Shown here: positions 25,981-34,659 of the stretch, piece by piece
Layout: each line of letters opens with the position of its first letter
Numbering within the stretch: position 1 is the first letter of the stretch
Notes under the pieces: generated by a model
Database searches by the model: none
What the model was told of the DNA's origin: nothing
What the model saw: only the letters and a program-made list of their open reading frames with translations
NCBI GenBank assembly: GCA_937873455.1
Contig: CALMYG010000043.1
Coordinates: forward strand, 124,001-188,000
Reading direction: 5' to 3'
DNA length: 64,000 bases
Source: an uncultured Verrucomicrobiota bacterium
Lineage (GTDB): Bacteria > Verrucomicrobiota > Kiritimatiellia > CAIVKH01
Program-made: the position numbers and the translations under genes

Positions 25981-26682
25981 ATGATGACCCGTTGGCTTAA
26001 ATTTTTGTTGGGGGTGGCCCTGCTGCCGCTGGCTTATGCCTTGACCCGGGTTTTTGGGGATGCCTTGCTGGGGCAAACCCTTGCCAAAGGGGTCAATCAA
26101 ATGACCGCGTGGTTTCTGGGCGGCTTTGGCGTTTGGCTGGCGCTTTCGTTCCTGTTTCCCCGACCCGTACGGACGTATGTCCTTGGCCATGAGCTGACCC
26201 ATGCCCTGTGGGGTATCTTCATGGGGGCCAAGGTTTCCAAACTCCGTGTCTCCGCAAAAGGCGGCAGCGTGACCCTGGACAAAACCAACATGTGGATCAC
26301 CTTGGCGCCGTACTTTTTCCCGTTTTATACAATCCTTGCCCTGGCCATCTACGTTGCACTCGGATGGTGGATCGACGTATCAACCTATACGCCCTTCTTT
26401 TATGCGGTTTATGGCGCCACCTGGTGTTTTCACCTGGTTTTCACCATCCAGATGCTGGGCATTCGCCAGCCGGACATTCAGGAACACGGCCGCCTATTTT
26501 CCTATGTGGTGATTTATTGCATCAACCTCGCGGTGGCCGCCCTGCTTCTGTTGGTACTTACCGAACAAGCGCCCCTTGCCATGGCCCGGGAAACCTGGGA
26601 ACAAACCCGCCACGCTTACGCGGCCAGCCTGGCCGGATTGCGGTACCTGAACAGCCAAATGGCCGGGGGCGCATTTTGGTAA
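25981..26682 (+). CDS. Polytopic membrane protein with HExxH motif, M50-like
   Basis: 233 residues with about six hydrophobic segments. VLGHELTHALWG at residues 68-79 is an HExxH zinc-protease motif placed just after the second membrane helix, and TLAPYFFPFYTILAL follows about 25 residues later, the order seen in site-2-protease-like (M50) peptidases. A typical third-ligand NPDG motif is not evident, so catalytic ability is uncertain. It ends 50 bases ahead of the ECF sigma gene on the same strand. M50 proteases commonly release sigma factors by cutting anti-sigma proteins in the membrane; that link here is inference. The start may be either of two adjacent ATGs. Confidence 0.75.
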   Translation: MMTRWLKFLLGVALLPLAYALTRVFGDALLGQTLAKGVNQMTAWFLGGFGVWLALSFLFPRPVRTYVLGHELTHALWGIFMGAKVSKLRVSAKGGSVTLDKTNMWITLAPYFFPFYTILALAIYVALGWWIDVSTYTPFFYAVYGATWCFHLVFTIQMLGIRQPDIQEHGRLFSYVVIYCINLAVAALLLLVLTEQAPLAMARETWEQTRHAYAASLAGLRYLNSQMAGGAFW

Positions 26683-26732
26683 CACTATTTTTTACGCCAA
26701 TACGTTGTATAGACAGAACGTGAAACGTTTCC

Positions 26733-27320
26733 ATGCAAAACGACCACCCGGAACAGCAATGGATCAAGGACTACCAACGTGGCGACCTCGGTGCGCTGGA
26801 GCGGTTGGTGGAGCATTTCCGCCGTCCGCTGTTTGCGTATATTCTCAACCTGCAACAAGGGCGAGGCGACCCCGAGGAGATTTTTCAGGAAGTATGGCTG
26901 CGGGCCATTCAGCATCTGCCGGCTTATCGGGATCGGAACTTTGCCGGCTGGTTGTTTCGAATCGCCCGGAATTTATTTATCGACCGCGTCCGCATGGAGC
27001 AGCGGCGCGCCGAACCGCCCCCGGGACCGGACACCGGGGGGCAAGGCGATTGGATCGAACGCTGGCCCGATTCCCGGCCAAGTCCGGATGGTATTGTCGC
27101 CGACCGGGATCTTGGCCGCCGAATTCAGGACGCGCTCCAGGAACTACCGCCGGATCAACGGGAAATCTTCCTGCTGCGCTCCGAGGCGGATATGCCGTTC
27201 AAGGAGATTGCCCGTTTGTTGAACATCAGCATCAATACCGCACTGGCCCGGATGCGCTACGCGCTGAACAAACTTCGCCCCCTTTTAATCGAGGATTATC
27301 GACTGCTTCACCGGGACTAA
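26733..27320 (+). CDS. ECF-family RNA polymerase sigma factor
   Basis: 195 residues. Region 2 is visible in DLGALERLVEHFRRPLFAYIL and EEIFQEVWLRAIQHLPAY, with NFAGWLFRIARNLFIDRVR as region 2.4 plus linker. Region 4 is LPPDQREIFLLRSEADMP followed by FKEIARLLNISINTALARMR, the helix-turn-helix that reads -35 elements. There is no region 1 or 3, as expected for group 4 sigma factors. The 10-base palindrome GAAACGTTTC lies immediately before the ATG and there is no clear Shine-Dalgarno. Two small genes follow at once, probably its regulator and an exported partner. Confidence 0.92.
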   Translation: MQNDHPEQQWIKDYQRGDLGALERLVEHFRRPLFAYILNLQQGRGDPEEIFQEVWLRAIQHLPAYRDRNFAGWLFRIARNLFIDRVRMEQRRAEPPPGPDTGGQGDWIERWPDSRPSPDGIVADRDLGRRIQDALQELPPDQREIFLLRSEADMPFKEIARLLNISINTALARMRYALNKLRPLLIEDYRLLHRD

Positions 27321-27324
27321 CATC

Positions 27325-27723
27325 ATGAATACGTTTGAACCGCCAAGCGATGAACAACTGGTTAATGACACGCGTCGGGCGCTGTCCCGCCGAATGGATA
27401 TCCCCCCCACCCCGCGCGATACCCTGGCCGTGCTCCGACAGGCCGCGGAACAGCGGCGGCAAACCACCGCGGCGACCGGATGGTGGCGGGCCATCGCGTT
27501 GCGACCTCTTTGGGTGGCCGCATGCGTTCTTTTTATCGGCCTGGCCGGTTGGTGGAGCTGGCTCGAACCATCCCGTGATGCCACCTCGGTGATGACGCCA
27601 GAGGCCATTGATCCAGGATTTGATCTGGCCGACTGGACGCTGGAGTTTGCCGCCTTGCACGACGAAATTGAACAATCCATCCTGCTCGGTGAAGAGATCG
27701 ATTGGTTAGAAACCTGGAACTAA
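27325..27723 (+). CDS. Single-pass membrane protein, possible anti-sigma factor
   Basis: 132 residues, starting four bases after the sigma gene. A cytosolic N-terminal segment of about 60 residues (EQLVNDTRRALSRR, DTLAVLRQAAEQRR) is followed by one transmembrane helix (LWVAACVLFIGLAGWWSW, about 63-80) and a short acidic outer part. Topology and position match small anti-sigma proteins, but there is no zinc-binding HxxxCxxC motif, so the assignment rests on context. The acidic tail after the helix could be the exposed signal-receiving part. Confidence 0.55.
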   Translation: MNTFEPPSDEQLVNDTRRALSRRMDIPPTPRDTLAVLRQAAEQRRQTTAATGWWRAIALRPLWVAACVLFIGLAGWWSWLEPSRDATSVMTPEAIDPGFDLADWTLEFAALHDEIEQSILLGEEIDWLETWN

Positions 27724-27736
27724 AAGGAATAATAAC

Positions 27737-28432
27737 ATGAAAATCCTTCCTCTCGCCCTGATGGCGTGCTGGGTGATCGCGGTCGAAACCGGTTATGGCC
27801 AACCCGAACGCAACCGACCTCAAGACAACGGAAACCGCGAGCGGCCCGGACGTTTGGAGCGTGGCGATCAGCGAGCAAGTCCCCCGCTCTACCGATGGAT
27901 GCAGGATCTCCGCACTTCGGACCCGGAGTTATTTGCGCGGCTCCAAGCCCTGCGGAGGGAAAACCCGCCGGCCTTTCGTGAAGAAGCCCGACGGATGGCC
28001 TATGAGAAAATTCAGGATACCTTACGCCGGGAACGCCCGGCTGTTTTTAATGCCTTGGCGGGCCTTTCCGAGGATGACCGGAACTGGATGGTGGAGCGGT
28101 TGGTCGCCTGGTCGGGCGGCATGCGCCCCAAACCGGCGCACCACGCACCGGATGTTGTACCCCGCGATGACAAACGACCGGAGCGCGCGCCCGACTTGGT
28201 GCGTCGTCACCGGTTGGCTTCGGATATGGAAGAACGTGCCCGTATTCGCGAACAATTGCGGGACATGCTCGCCCAACAGTATGATGAACACTGGCAGACT
28301 CGCCGGGAGCAGCTCGCCGAGATGGAAGAAAAACTCGCGGCCATGCGGCGCGCCTTGGAGGAGGGTCAGGAAGGGCGCGACCGGATGATCGAAGACGCCT
28401 TGTCAACGCTGCTGGATGGCGCCATCCCGTAA
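27737..28432 (+). CDS. Exported Arg/Glu-rich helical protein, possible sensor partner
   Basis: 231 residues. A signal peptide (KILPLALMACWVIAVETGYG) is followed by a charged, Pro-Arg-rich stretch and then long amphipathic helices (EEARRMAYEKIQDTLRRERP, EERARIREQLRDML, REQLAEMEEKLAAMRRALEE) resembling Spy/CpxP-like or heavy-metal-resistance periplasmic chaperones in composition, though without their LTxxQ motif. Third gene of the sigma module, 13 bases after the second, with AAAGGAA as ribosome site. Its tail overlaps the convergent queG gene by 30 bases. Function unknown. Confidence 0.6.
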   Translation: MKILPLALMACWVIAVETGYGQPERNRPQDNGNRERPGRLERGDQRASPPLYRWMQDLRTSDPELFARLQALRRENPPAFREEARRMAYEKIQDTLRRERPAVFNALAGLSEDDRNWMVERLVAWSGGMRPKPAHHAPDVVPRDDKRPERAPDLVRRHRLASDMEERARIREQLRDMLAQQYDEHWQTRREQLAEMEEKLAAMRRALEEGQEGRDRMIEDALSTLLDGAIP

Positions 28433-29485
28433 ACGCGTCAACGCCCAACGGGCATGCTCGGCGATGAGGGGTTCGGGATCACGGCACGCATTTTCCAACA
28501 TGGGAATCGCTTCTTCCCGTCCGCTGTTGCCCAAGGCGATGGCGGCGTTGCGCAACACCCGGCGCCGTCGTGAACGGATCATCGGGTACCCTTTGAATTT
28601 CGCATTGAACGCCCGGGCATCCAGTTGTAACAGCTCCTCCAGCGGCGGCGCGGCGATCTCCGGGTCAAGGCGGGCATACGCTCCGGCCCGTGGCGGACGT
28701 GAAAACTTCTTTACCCAGGGACAAATCGATTGGCATTCATCGCAGCCGTAAATCCAATTTCCCATCAGGGGCCGCAGCTCTTCAGGTATCACGTCTTTGT
28801 GTTCGATGGTCAGGTAAGAAATGCAACGGTTGCTGTCCAGGATATAGGGAGCGGGAAACGCATGGGTGGGACATATATCCTGGCAGCGCCGACACGACCC
28901 ACACGTCCCGGCGGAACTTTCCGGGGGTTCTTCGTTATAGGGCGGTAAAAACCGGTCGAGAAGAATTTCGCCCAACAAGAGATAGGAACCATAACGCGGG
29001 GCAATCAGCAGCGTATGCTTACCGATAAATCCCAATCCGGCGCGCTCGGCGTGTTCACGTTCCAAGACCGGTCCGGTATCGACATACCAGCGCATGCCCA
29101 ACGGACCGCCGCACCGGGCCTGAATGGCCTCGCCAAGGGAACGCAGCATGGGAATCATCCGATCGTGGTAATCGGGAGCCCAGGCATACCGGGCGATGCG
29201 CCCGCGCATGGGGTCATTCCACCAGGAAGGATCGGGCTCCTCCATGAAATACGAAAGTGCGACCACCACCATGGACGCGGCGTTCGGCAACACCCGGGAG
29301 GGATCAGCGCGCCGTTCCGGTTCGCGCGCCATCCACTCCATGCCGGCATGATAACCGGCATCGAGCCACCGATAATACGCCTCGGCTCGCGGGGCGCGCC
29401 GGGCCGCCACCACCGCGCATTGGTCAAATCCCATCGACCGAGCCGTCTCGACCACCCAGGCGCTAATCCCCGGGTCAGGGTTCAT
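28403..29485 (-). CDS. queG: Epoxyqueuosine reductase
   Basis: 360 residues. Cobalamin-dependent Fe-S enzyme that converts epoxyqueuosine to queuosine in tRNA. The catalytic-Asp region is WYVDTGPVLEREHAERAGLGFIGKHT in shortened form (VDTGPVLEREHAERAGLG). The two 4Fe-4S clusters are carried by TCGSCRRCQDICPTHAF and YGCDECQSICPW. The C-terminus (RVLRNAAIALGNSG and EHARWALTRL) is the HEAT-repeat-like domain usual for QueG. The start overlaps the hybrid kinase stop by four bases, an unusual neighbour for a tRNA-modification gene. Confidence 0.95.
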   Translation of the reverse strand: MNPDPGISAWVVETARSMGFDQCAVVAARRAPRAEAYYRWLDAGYHAGMEWMAREPERRADPSRVLPNAASMVVVALSYFMEEPDPSWWNDPMRGRIARYAWAPDYHDRMIPMLRSLGEAIQARCGGPLGMRWYVDTGPVLEREHAERAGLGFIGKHTLLIAPRYGSYLLLGEILLDRFLPPYNEEPPESSAGTCGSCRRCQDICPTHAFPAPYILDSNRCISYLTIEHKDVIPEELRPLMGNWIYGCDECQSICPWVKKFSRPPRAGAYARLDPEIAAPPLEELLQLDARAFNAKFKGYPMIRSRRRRVLRNAAIALGNSGREEAIPMLENACRDPEPLIAEHARWALTRLRDGAIQQR

Positions 29486-32400
29486 GACACTCCGTCGAGC
29501 ACCTGTCGAACTTTGGCCGCAAGATCGGGAAGACTAAACGGCTTTTGGATAAAATGGACGGTCGGGTCCAAGACACCACGATCGGCAATCACATCCGCCG
29601 TATAGCCGGACATAAACAAGCAACGAATCTCCGGCTTCAAACTGGAAATTTTCAGCGCCATTTCCGGCCCGTTTATTTCCGGCAAAATAACGTCGGAGAT
29701 TAAGAGGTCGATTGGGCCGGGGAACTCCCGGGCGATGGCGAGGGCCTCCCGCGGCGAGGAAGCCACCAGCATGGTATATCCCAATTGTTGAAGCGCGATC
29801 ATCCCCATGCGGAGAATGGCCGGTTCATCCTCCACCATCAGGATCGTTTCCCGGCCCTCGCGTGGCGGTTGAGTAACGGGTTTGTTGACGTCATCAACCG
29901 GCCCTTCGGCTCGCGGCAACAGGATACGAATCGTCGTGCCGACACCGGGGGCGGATTCCAGATCCAAGGCCCCGCCATTTTGATGCACAATACCAAACAC
30001 CATGGCCAATCCCAACCCGGTACCCTTCCCCTCGCCCTTCGTCGTGTAAAAAGGCTCGAACAAGTGTTGCTTAACCTCATCCGACATCCCGACGCCGTTA
30101 TCCGTAATCGCGATCATCACGTAATCACACGGGTGGCATTGCGTGCAGGTAAACGTGCAATCCTCCTGGTTGCAGGTATGATTACGGGTTTGAATGGTGA
30201 TCACGCCTGCGCCCTGTATGGCATCGCGGGCGTTCACGGTCAGGTTGGCCAGAATTTGATCCAACTGTCCGGGATCCATCTTGACCGGCCAGAGATTCGG
30301 GCCGGGATTCCAGGACAATTGAATATCCTCGCCAATCAAGCGCCGGAGCATCTTGAGCATCCGGGAAATTGAATCGTTAATATCAAGTATCCGGGGCTGG
30401 ACGACTTGCTTGCTGGCGAACGCAAGCAACTGGCCGGTCAGGCGAGCGGATCGTTGGGCGGACTGCTCGATTTCATCCAGGTAGTCGGTCACCGGACTGC
30501 CGGGTGGAAGCAAGGGCCGGGCCAACGCCGTATTGCCCAGTATGGCCTGTAGCATGTTGTTAAAATCATGGGCGACGCCACCAGCCAAGCGACCCACGGA
30601 TTCCATTTTCTGCGCTTGCATTAATTGACTTTGCAAGCGCAACCGGTCTTCTTCGGCCTGCTTGCGCTCGGAGATATCCGTCGCCACGGCGATGACCACA
30701 TCGCGCCCCATGTAGGTTCCCTTGTATAACCAGACTTCCTTGGGGAAGACCTCGCCAGAACGAGTCTGCCCCCACACCTCAAAATGCGGACACTCCGCCT
30801 GCCACGCGCGACGGTAATAGTCGGTCACCATCGCCATATCGTTTTTATCGGGTGCGGACAAAAATTCCGGGGTTTTGCCGATAAATGTTTCCCGGTCGTA
30901 ACCGTAACGCTCGACTACACCCTCGTTGACGTCAAGAAACCGGCCTTCTTCATCTTGAATATAGATCAACTGACGGATGGCATTGAATAGTCCCCGGTAA
31001 CTGACTTCGCTTTGCAGTAAATCGGAGGTTCGTGACCGTACTTCCGCTTCCAACTCCGCCCGGTGATAGAGCAGCACACCGATCAGCGCCGTGACCAATA
31101 CGGTCACCATGAACCCGAGGACCGCAGCGATCCATCCCTCCCAGGGCGGATACGCCTGATCAAATCCCAAGCCCGGCTTGGAGGTAAGCATAAAAACCTC
31201 GCCATAACAAAAAATGGGAGACTGAAAGACCCGATCTCGCGTGGAATACCAAATGGCGGTTGTCAAAATGGGGTCTGCGGTAGTAAGCGTCGCCAAGTGT
31301 TTCAATTCCCCGTCCGCCAATACCGCATTCAATTGGACATGCATCATGGACAATTCGTGCGTGGAGTCCCGACTTGCGCTGCGAAAAAGCAGGGCATTCA
31401 GGTCCAAGATCACGGCAACCACTCCGGATAGAATATCCGGAGTTCCTTGATTCACGACAGGGCGGAAAATTGTAAGCAGCGCAGCTTCGTCCGAATCCAA
31501 CAAAGAAGCATGCGGCTGTGACGCGGCACTTACCCGATACCTGGAAACGGCATCGAGCGCTTCGCGTAAATGGGCATGGCTGCCGAAATCGTACCCTAGC
31601 AATTCGGCATTCAACAGGCGGGGTTCGATGTAACATACGGGGAAATAACCTGCGGGATTGGAGGCCGCCTCTCGTTCGCCGTTCTCGTTCCTAGACCAAA
31701 TTTGATAATTACTCTCCCCGGCTTCCTTTAATAATCGTTCAAATTCCGACCGGTCCTGGTCGGCGACCGCCGGGAGCCAAATCCAGGCCCGCGCATAGGG
31801 ACGGTTCAACAAATGGTCAACATAGTGCGCGAATTCGCGCTGATCGACGAAATCACTCCCATCAAAAAACCGGGCTATTCCTTCCAAATAATTTTCTCCG
31901 ACACGGAAAAGCAACTGTTGCAGCGCGCTGGCCTGTACCACCGCCATGCGTCGGAAATCTTCAAACCGGTTCCATCGTTCGTTATCCCGGACCGCGAGTA
32001 CAAAGAAAACCGTAAGCAGGACGCCGGCCGTGCCCAAAAAGGTTATATCCCAATGGTGATGATAGGAGCGGGAATTGCCGCGCAACAATCGGCCGCCAAA
32101 GTATACGGCAATCAGTATCGAGAAGACGAGCGCGGTTACTGCCGGCATGAGGGATTCACGCCATACCTCTTGTCGCCATACCGAGGCATCGACATCCCAC
32201 CCCAGGACGGCCACCACCTCATCCGTGTAGGGATGATGAAGCGGTACGAATGCGCTGATCCATGTGCCCCACCGGTCGCGCTCCGGCCCTTCGGTCGCGG
32301 ACTGCCGCTGGAGAAAAACGGACCTCAAGAGATCGGAGGCCTCGGCATATTCTTGCCCGGGGGGGGAATAATCCTCGGAATCCTCCCGCTCCGAATCCAC

Positions 32401-32778
32401 CAGAAAAATCACCCTTCCATCGGGATTTTTCCGCATGATGTATATGAACCGCACCGGTTCATAACGTTCGCGCGTGAGTTGTAACTGGCGCTTCAGGCGT
32501 TGGTACTCGACCGTTTCGCGGTCTGAATCATTCCCTTGCCACTGGGCGATATGATCAGCGCGAATGGCCCAAGCCGTAAGCGTCACCTGTTCACGCAGCA
32601 ATTCACGCATGCGTTGATCCACCTGCCGGTACCGCCAGGCGGTCAAGACGCTTCCGAGCAGTATGACGGCAACAACACCCGTTACCGCCCGACACATCAA
32701 TCGTCGCCGCCACGAGCACGTGCGGTTTCCGGACGTACGCGATTCGCTAACGCTTTCGTCGTATGTGTTTACCGCCAT
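29482..32778 (-). CDS. Hybrid sensor histidine kinase with two sensory modules
   Basis: 1098 residues. Predicted order: TM about 28-47; a first extracytoplasmic domain about 48-205 (FIYIMRKNPDGRVIFLVDS, dCache-like); two TM helices near 210-230 and 247-262; a CHASE-like domain about 270-540; TM about 553-575; PAS about 600-720; HisKA with phospho-His in GGVAHDFNNML; HATPase (NLTVNARDAI, DNGVGM, GTGLGLAMVFGIV); C-terminal receiver (MVEDEP, phospho-Asp in LLISDVILPE, Lys in FIQKPFS). A Cys-rich insert, TCNQEDCTFTCTQCHPCDYV, sits within the ATPase domain just before DNGVGM. Stop overlaps queG; an ilvD terminator lies just upstream, so the kinase needs its own promoter. Confidence 0.93.
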   Translation of the reverse strand: MAVNTYDESVSESRTSGNRTCSWRRRLMCRAVTGVVAVILLGSVLTAWRYRQVDQRMRELLREQVTLTAWAIRADHIAQWQGNDSDRETVEYQRLKRQLQLTRERYEPVRFIYIMRKNPDGRVIFLVDSEREDSEDYSPPGQEYAEASDLLRSVFLQRQSATEGPERDRWGTWISAFVPLHHPYTDEVVAVLGWDVDASVWRQEVWRESLMPAVTALVFSILIAVYFGGRLLRGNSRSYHHHWDITFLGTAGVLLTVFFVLAVRDNERWNRFEDFRRMAVVQASALQQLLFRVGENYLEGIARFFDGSDFVDQREFAHYVDHLLNRPYARAWIWLPAVADQDRSEFERLLKEAGESNYQIWSRNENGEREAASNPAGYFPVCYIEPRLLNAELLGYDFGSHAHLREALDAVSRYRVSAASQPHASLLDSDEAALLTIFRPVVNQGTPDILSGVVAVILDLNALLFRSASRDSTHELSMMHVQLNAVLADGELKHLATLTTADPILTTAIWYSTRDRVFQSPIFCYGEVFMLTSKPGLGFDQAYPPWEGWIAAVLGFMVTVLVTALIGVLLYHRAELEAEVRSRTSDLLQSEVSYRGLFNAIRQLIYIQDEEGRFLDVNEGVVERYGYDRETFIGKTPEFLSAPDKNDMAMVTDYYRRAWQAECPHFEVWGQTRSGEVFPKEVWLYKGTYMGRDVVIAVATDISERKQAEEDRLRLQSQLMQAQKMESVGRLAGGVAHDFNNMLQAILGNTALARPLLPPGSPVTDYLDEIEQSAQRSARLTGQLLAFASKQVVQPRILDINDSISRMLKMLRRLIGEDIQLSWNPGPNLWPVKMDPGQLDQILANLTVNARDAIQGAGVITIQTRNHTCNQEDCTFTCTQCHPCDYVMIAITDNGVGMSDEVKQHLFEPFYTTKGEGKGTGLGLAMVFGIVHQNGGALDLESAPGVGTTIRILLPRAEGPVDDVNKPVTQPPREGRETILMVEDEPAILRMGMIALQQLGYTMLVASSPREALAIAREFPGPIDLLISDVILPEINGPEMALKISSLKPEIRCLFMSGYTADVIADRGVLDPTVHFIQKPFSLPDLAAKVRQVLDGVS

Positions 32779-32801
32779 TGAGATGAAGGCGTAACACGAA
32801 A

Positions 32802-32825
32802 AACCCCGGCTGTAAAGCCGGGGTT
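32802..32825 (-). terminator. Rho-independent terminator of ilvD
   Basis: A perfect 10-bp stem (AACCCCGGCT and AGCCGGGGTT) with loop GTAA is followed on the minus strand by a short T-run. It lies 28 bases after the ilvD stop. On the plus strand there is no T-run, so it acts for minus-strand transcripts and separates ilvD from the hybrid kinase gene. Confidence 0.85.
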
Positions 32826-32852
32826 AGCGTCGTGCATGCACAGAAGCGACGT

Positions 32853-34577
32853 TTAAAGCGGCAGGTTGTGATCGGTCACCGCGCCGGTGCACGCCGGCGT
32901 TACATGCGCCGCGTATTTGGCGAGCACGCCCGTGGTGTAACGCGGGGCCGGTCGCTTCCAGGCTTTCAGCCGCTTTTTGATTTCCGCCGAGGAAACTTCG
33001 AGGTTCAATTCGCGTTTTTCCGCGTCGATGGTGATAGTATCGCCATTCTTCACAATGGCCAGCGGGCCGCCTTCATACGCTTCCGGCGTAATGTGCCCCA
33101 CGACGAATCCGTGGCTGCCCCCGGAAAACCGGCCGTCGGTAATGAGAGCGACATCTTTCCCCAGGCCCTTGCCCATGACCGCCGATGTGGGTGCCAGCAT
33201 TTCGCGCATGCCGGGACCGCCGCGAGGTCCTTCGTAGCGAATGACGATGACATCGCCTTTTTTAATCGTGCCGTCGAGAATGGCCGCCAATGCGGTTTCT
33301 TCCGAATGAAATACCTTGGCTTTTCCGGTAAAGCGAAGACCTTCCTTGCCGGTGATTTTCGCCATGGCGCTGGTCGGCGCCAGGTTGCCGTACAGCACGA
33401 CCAGATGTCCGTCCTTCTTGATTGGATTGCTCAGCGGACGAATCACATCCTGATTTTTGGGATACGGTTTCGCGTCCTTGAGGTTTTGCTTCATGGTTTT
33501 GCCGGTTACGGTCAGGCAATCGCCGTGCATCAAGCCTTCCTCCACCATCATTTTCATCAGGGGCACGGTGCCGCCGATTTTAACCAGCTCGGCCATGACG
33601 TATTTTCCGCTCGGCTTCAAATCGGCCAGGACCGGCGTGCGCCGTCCAATGCGGGTAAAATCGTCGATGGTGAGCTTCACGTTGGCGGCGCGGGCCATGC
33701 CCAGGAGGTGCAAGACGGCATTGGTGGAGCCGCCCAAGGCCATTACCAGGGCAATGGCATTTTCAAACGCTTCCCGGGTCATGATATCGCTCGGGCGGAT
33801 GCCGCGCTTGATCAAATTCAGAACCGCCTGTCCGGCGTTCCGGCAATCATCCCGCTTGGCTTTGGATATGGCCGCCTGGGCCGAACTGTTCGGCAGACTC
33901 ATGCCCAGCGCTTCAATCGCGGACGCCATGGTGTTCGCCGTATACATGCCGCCGCACGATCCGGCGCCTGGAATCGCGCGTTCTTCAATTTCTTTCAACT
34001 CGCGATCATCCATGTCGCCCCGGGCATGAGCGCCCACCGCCTCGAACACCGAGACAATATCGACATGCCGACCGCGGTGCACGCCGGGCAGGATGGTGCC
34101 GCCATAAACGAAAACGGAAGGACGATTCAAGCGGGCCAGGGCAATCAGGCAACCCGGCATGTTTTTATCGCATCCCCCGATGGCCACCAAGCCATCAAAC
34201 GCTTCGCAACCGGCTACGGTCTCAATCGAATCGGCAATCACTTCCCGCGAAACCAACGAATACTTCATGCCTTCGGTACCCATGGAGATGCCGTCAGAAA
34301 TGGTGATGGTGTTGAAAATAACCGCCTTGCCGCCGGCGCCGTCCACCCCCTTGGCCGCTTCGCGGGCCAGCTTGTCGATATGCATGTTGCAGGGCGTTAC
34401 CATGCTCCAGGTCGACGCAACACCAATCTGGTTTTTCTTGAAATCCGCGTCGGTAAAGCCGACGGCGTGCAGCATGGCCCGGCTGGGTGCGCGCTCCACC
34501 CCCTCGGTAATCTGGCAGGATTGGCAGCGGTGCAGGGAACATGAACTATCTTTTTTTGTCTTTTTCATTGTCTTCAC
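32853..34577 (-). CDS. ilvD: Dihydroxy-acid dehydratase
   Basis: 574 residues, usual length. Fe-S dehydratase of valine, leucine and isoleucine synthesis. Cluster cysteines are in [23 protein letters not shown] and [33 protein letters not shown] is present with the catalytic Ser. A GTG start is preferred because GGGAG lies seven bases ahead of it; an ATG three codons later is possible. The N-terminus has three extra cysteines (CSLHRCQSC) where relatives have RSxxxTxG. No other ilv genes are adjacent. A good terminator follows. Confidence 0.95.
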   Translation of the reverse strand: MKTMKKTKKDSSCSLHRCQSCQITEGVERAPSRAMLHAVGFTDADFKKNQIGVASTWSMVTPCNMHIDKLAREAAKGVDGAGGKAVIFNTITISDGISMGTEGMKYSLVSREVIADSIETVAGCEAFDGLVAIGGCDKNMPGCLIALARLNRPSVFVYGGTILPGVHRGRHVDIVSVFEAVGAHARGDMDDRELKEIEERAIPGAGSCGGMYTANTMASAIEALGMSLPNSSAQAAISKAKRDDCRNAGQAVLNLIKRGIRPSDIMTREAFENAIALVMALGGSTNAVLHLLGMARAANVKLTIDDFTRIGRRTPVLADLKPSGKYVMAELVKIGGTVPLMKMMVEEGLMHGDCLTVTGKTMKQNLKDAKPYPKNQDVIRPLSNPIKKDGHLVVLYGNLAPTSAMAKITGKEGLRFTGKAKVFHSEETALAAILDGTIKKGDVIVIRYEGPRGGPGMREMLAPTSAVMGKGLGKDVALITDGRFSGGSHGFVVGHITPEAYEGGPLAIVKNGDTITIDAEKRELNLEVSSAEIKKRLKAWKRPAPRYTTGVLAKYAAHVTPACTGAVTDHNLPL

Positions 34578-34659
34578 GGAAAAACTCCCAATATGATCCG
34601 TACATCCTTGTAATTTTAACCGAGACCGTCAAGCCAGCAAACAGCAAAAGAGGATGCTC

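Noticed and set aside
32832-34544. 570-codon open frame on the plus strand across ilvD
   Set aside because: It is antisense to a clear IlvD protein and has low-complexity His/Gly/Ala composition; GC-rich codon use keeps the opposite frame open.
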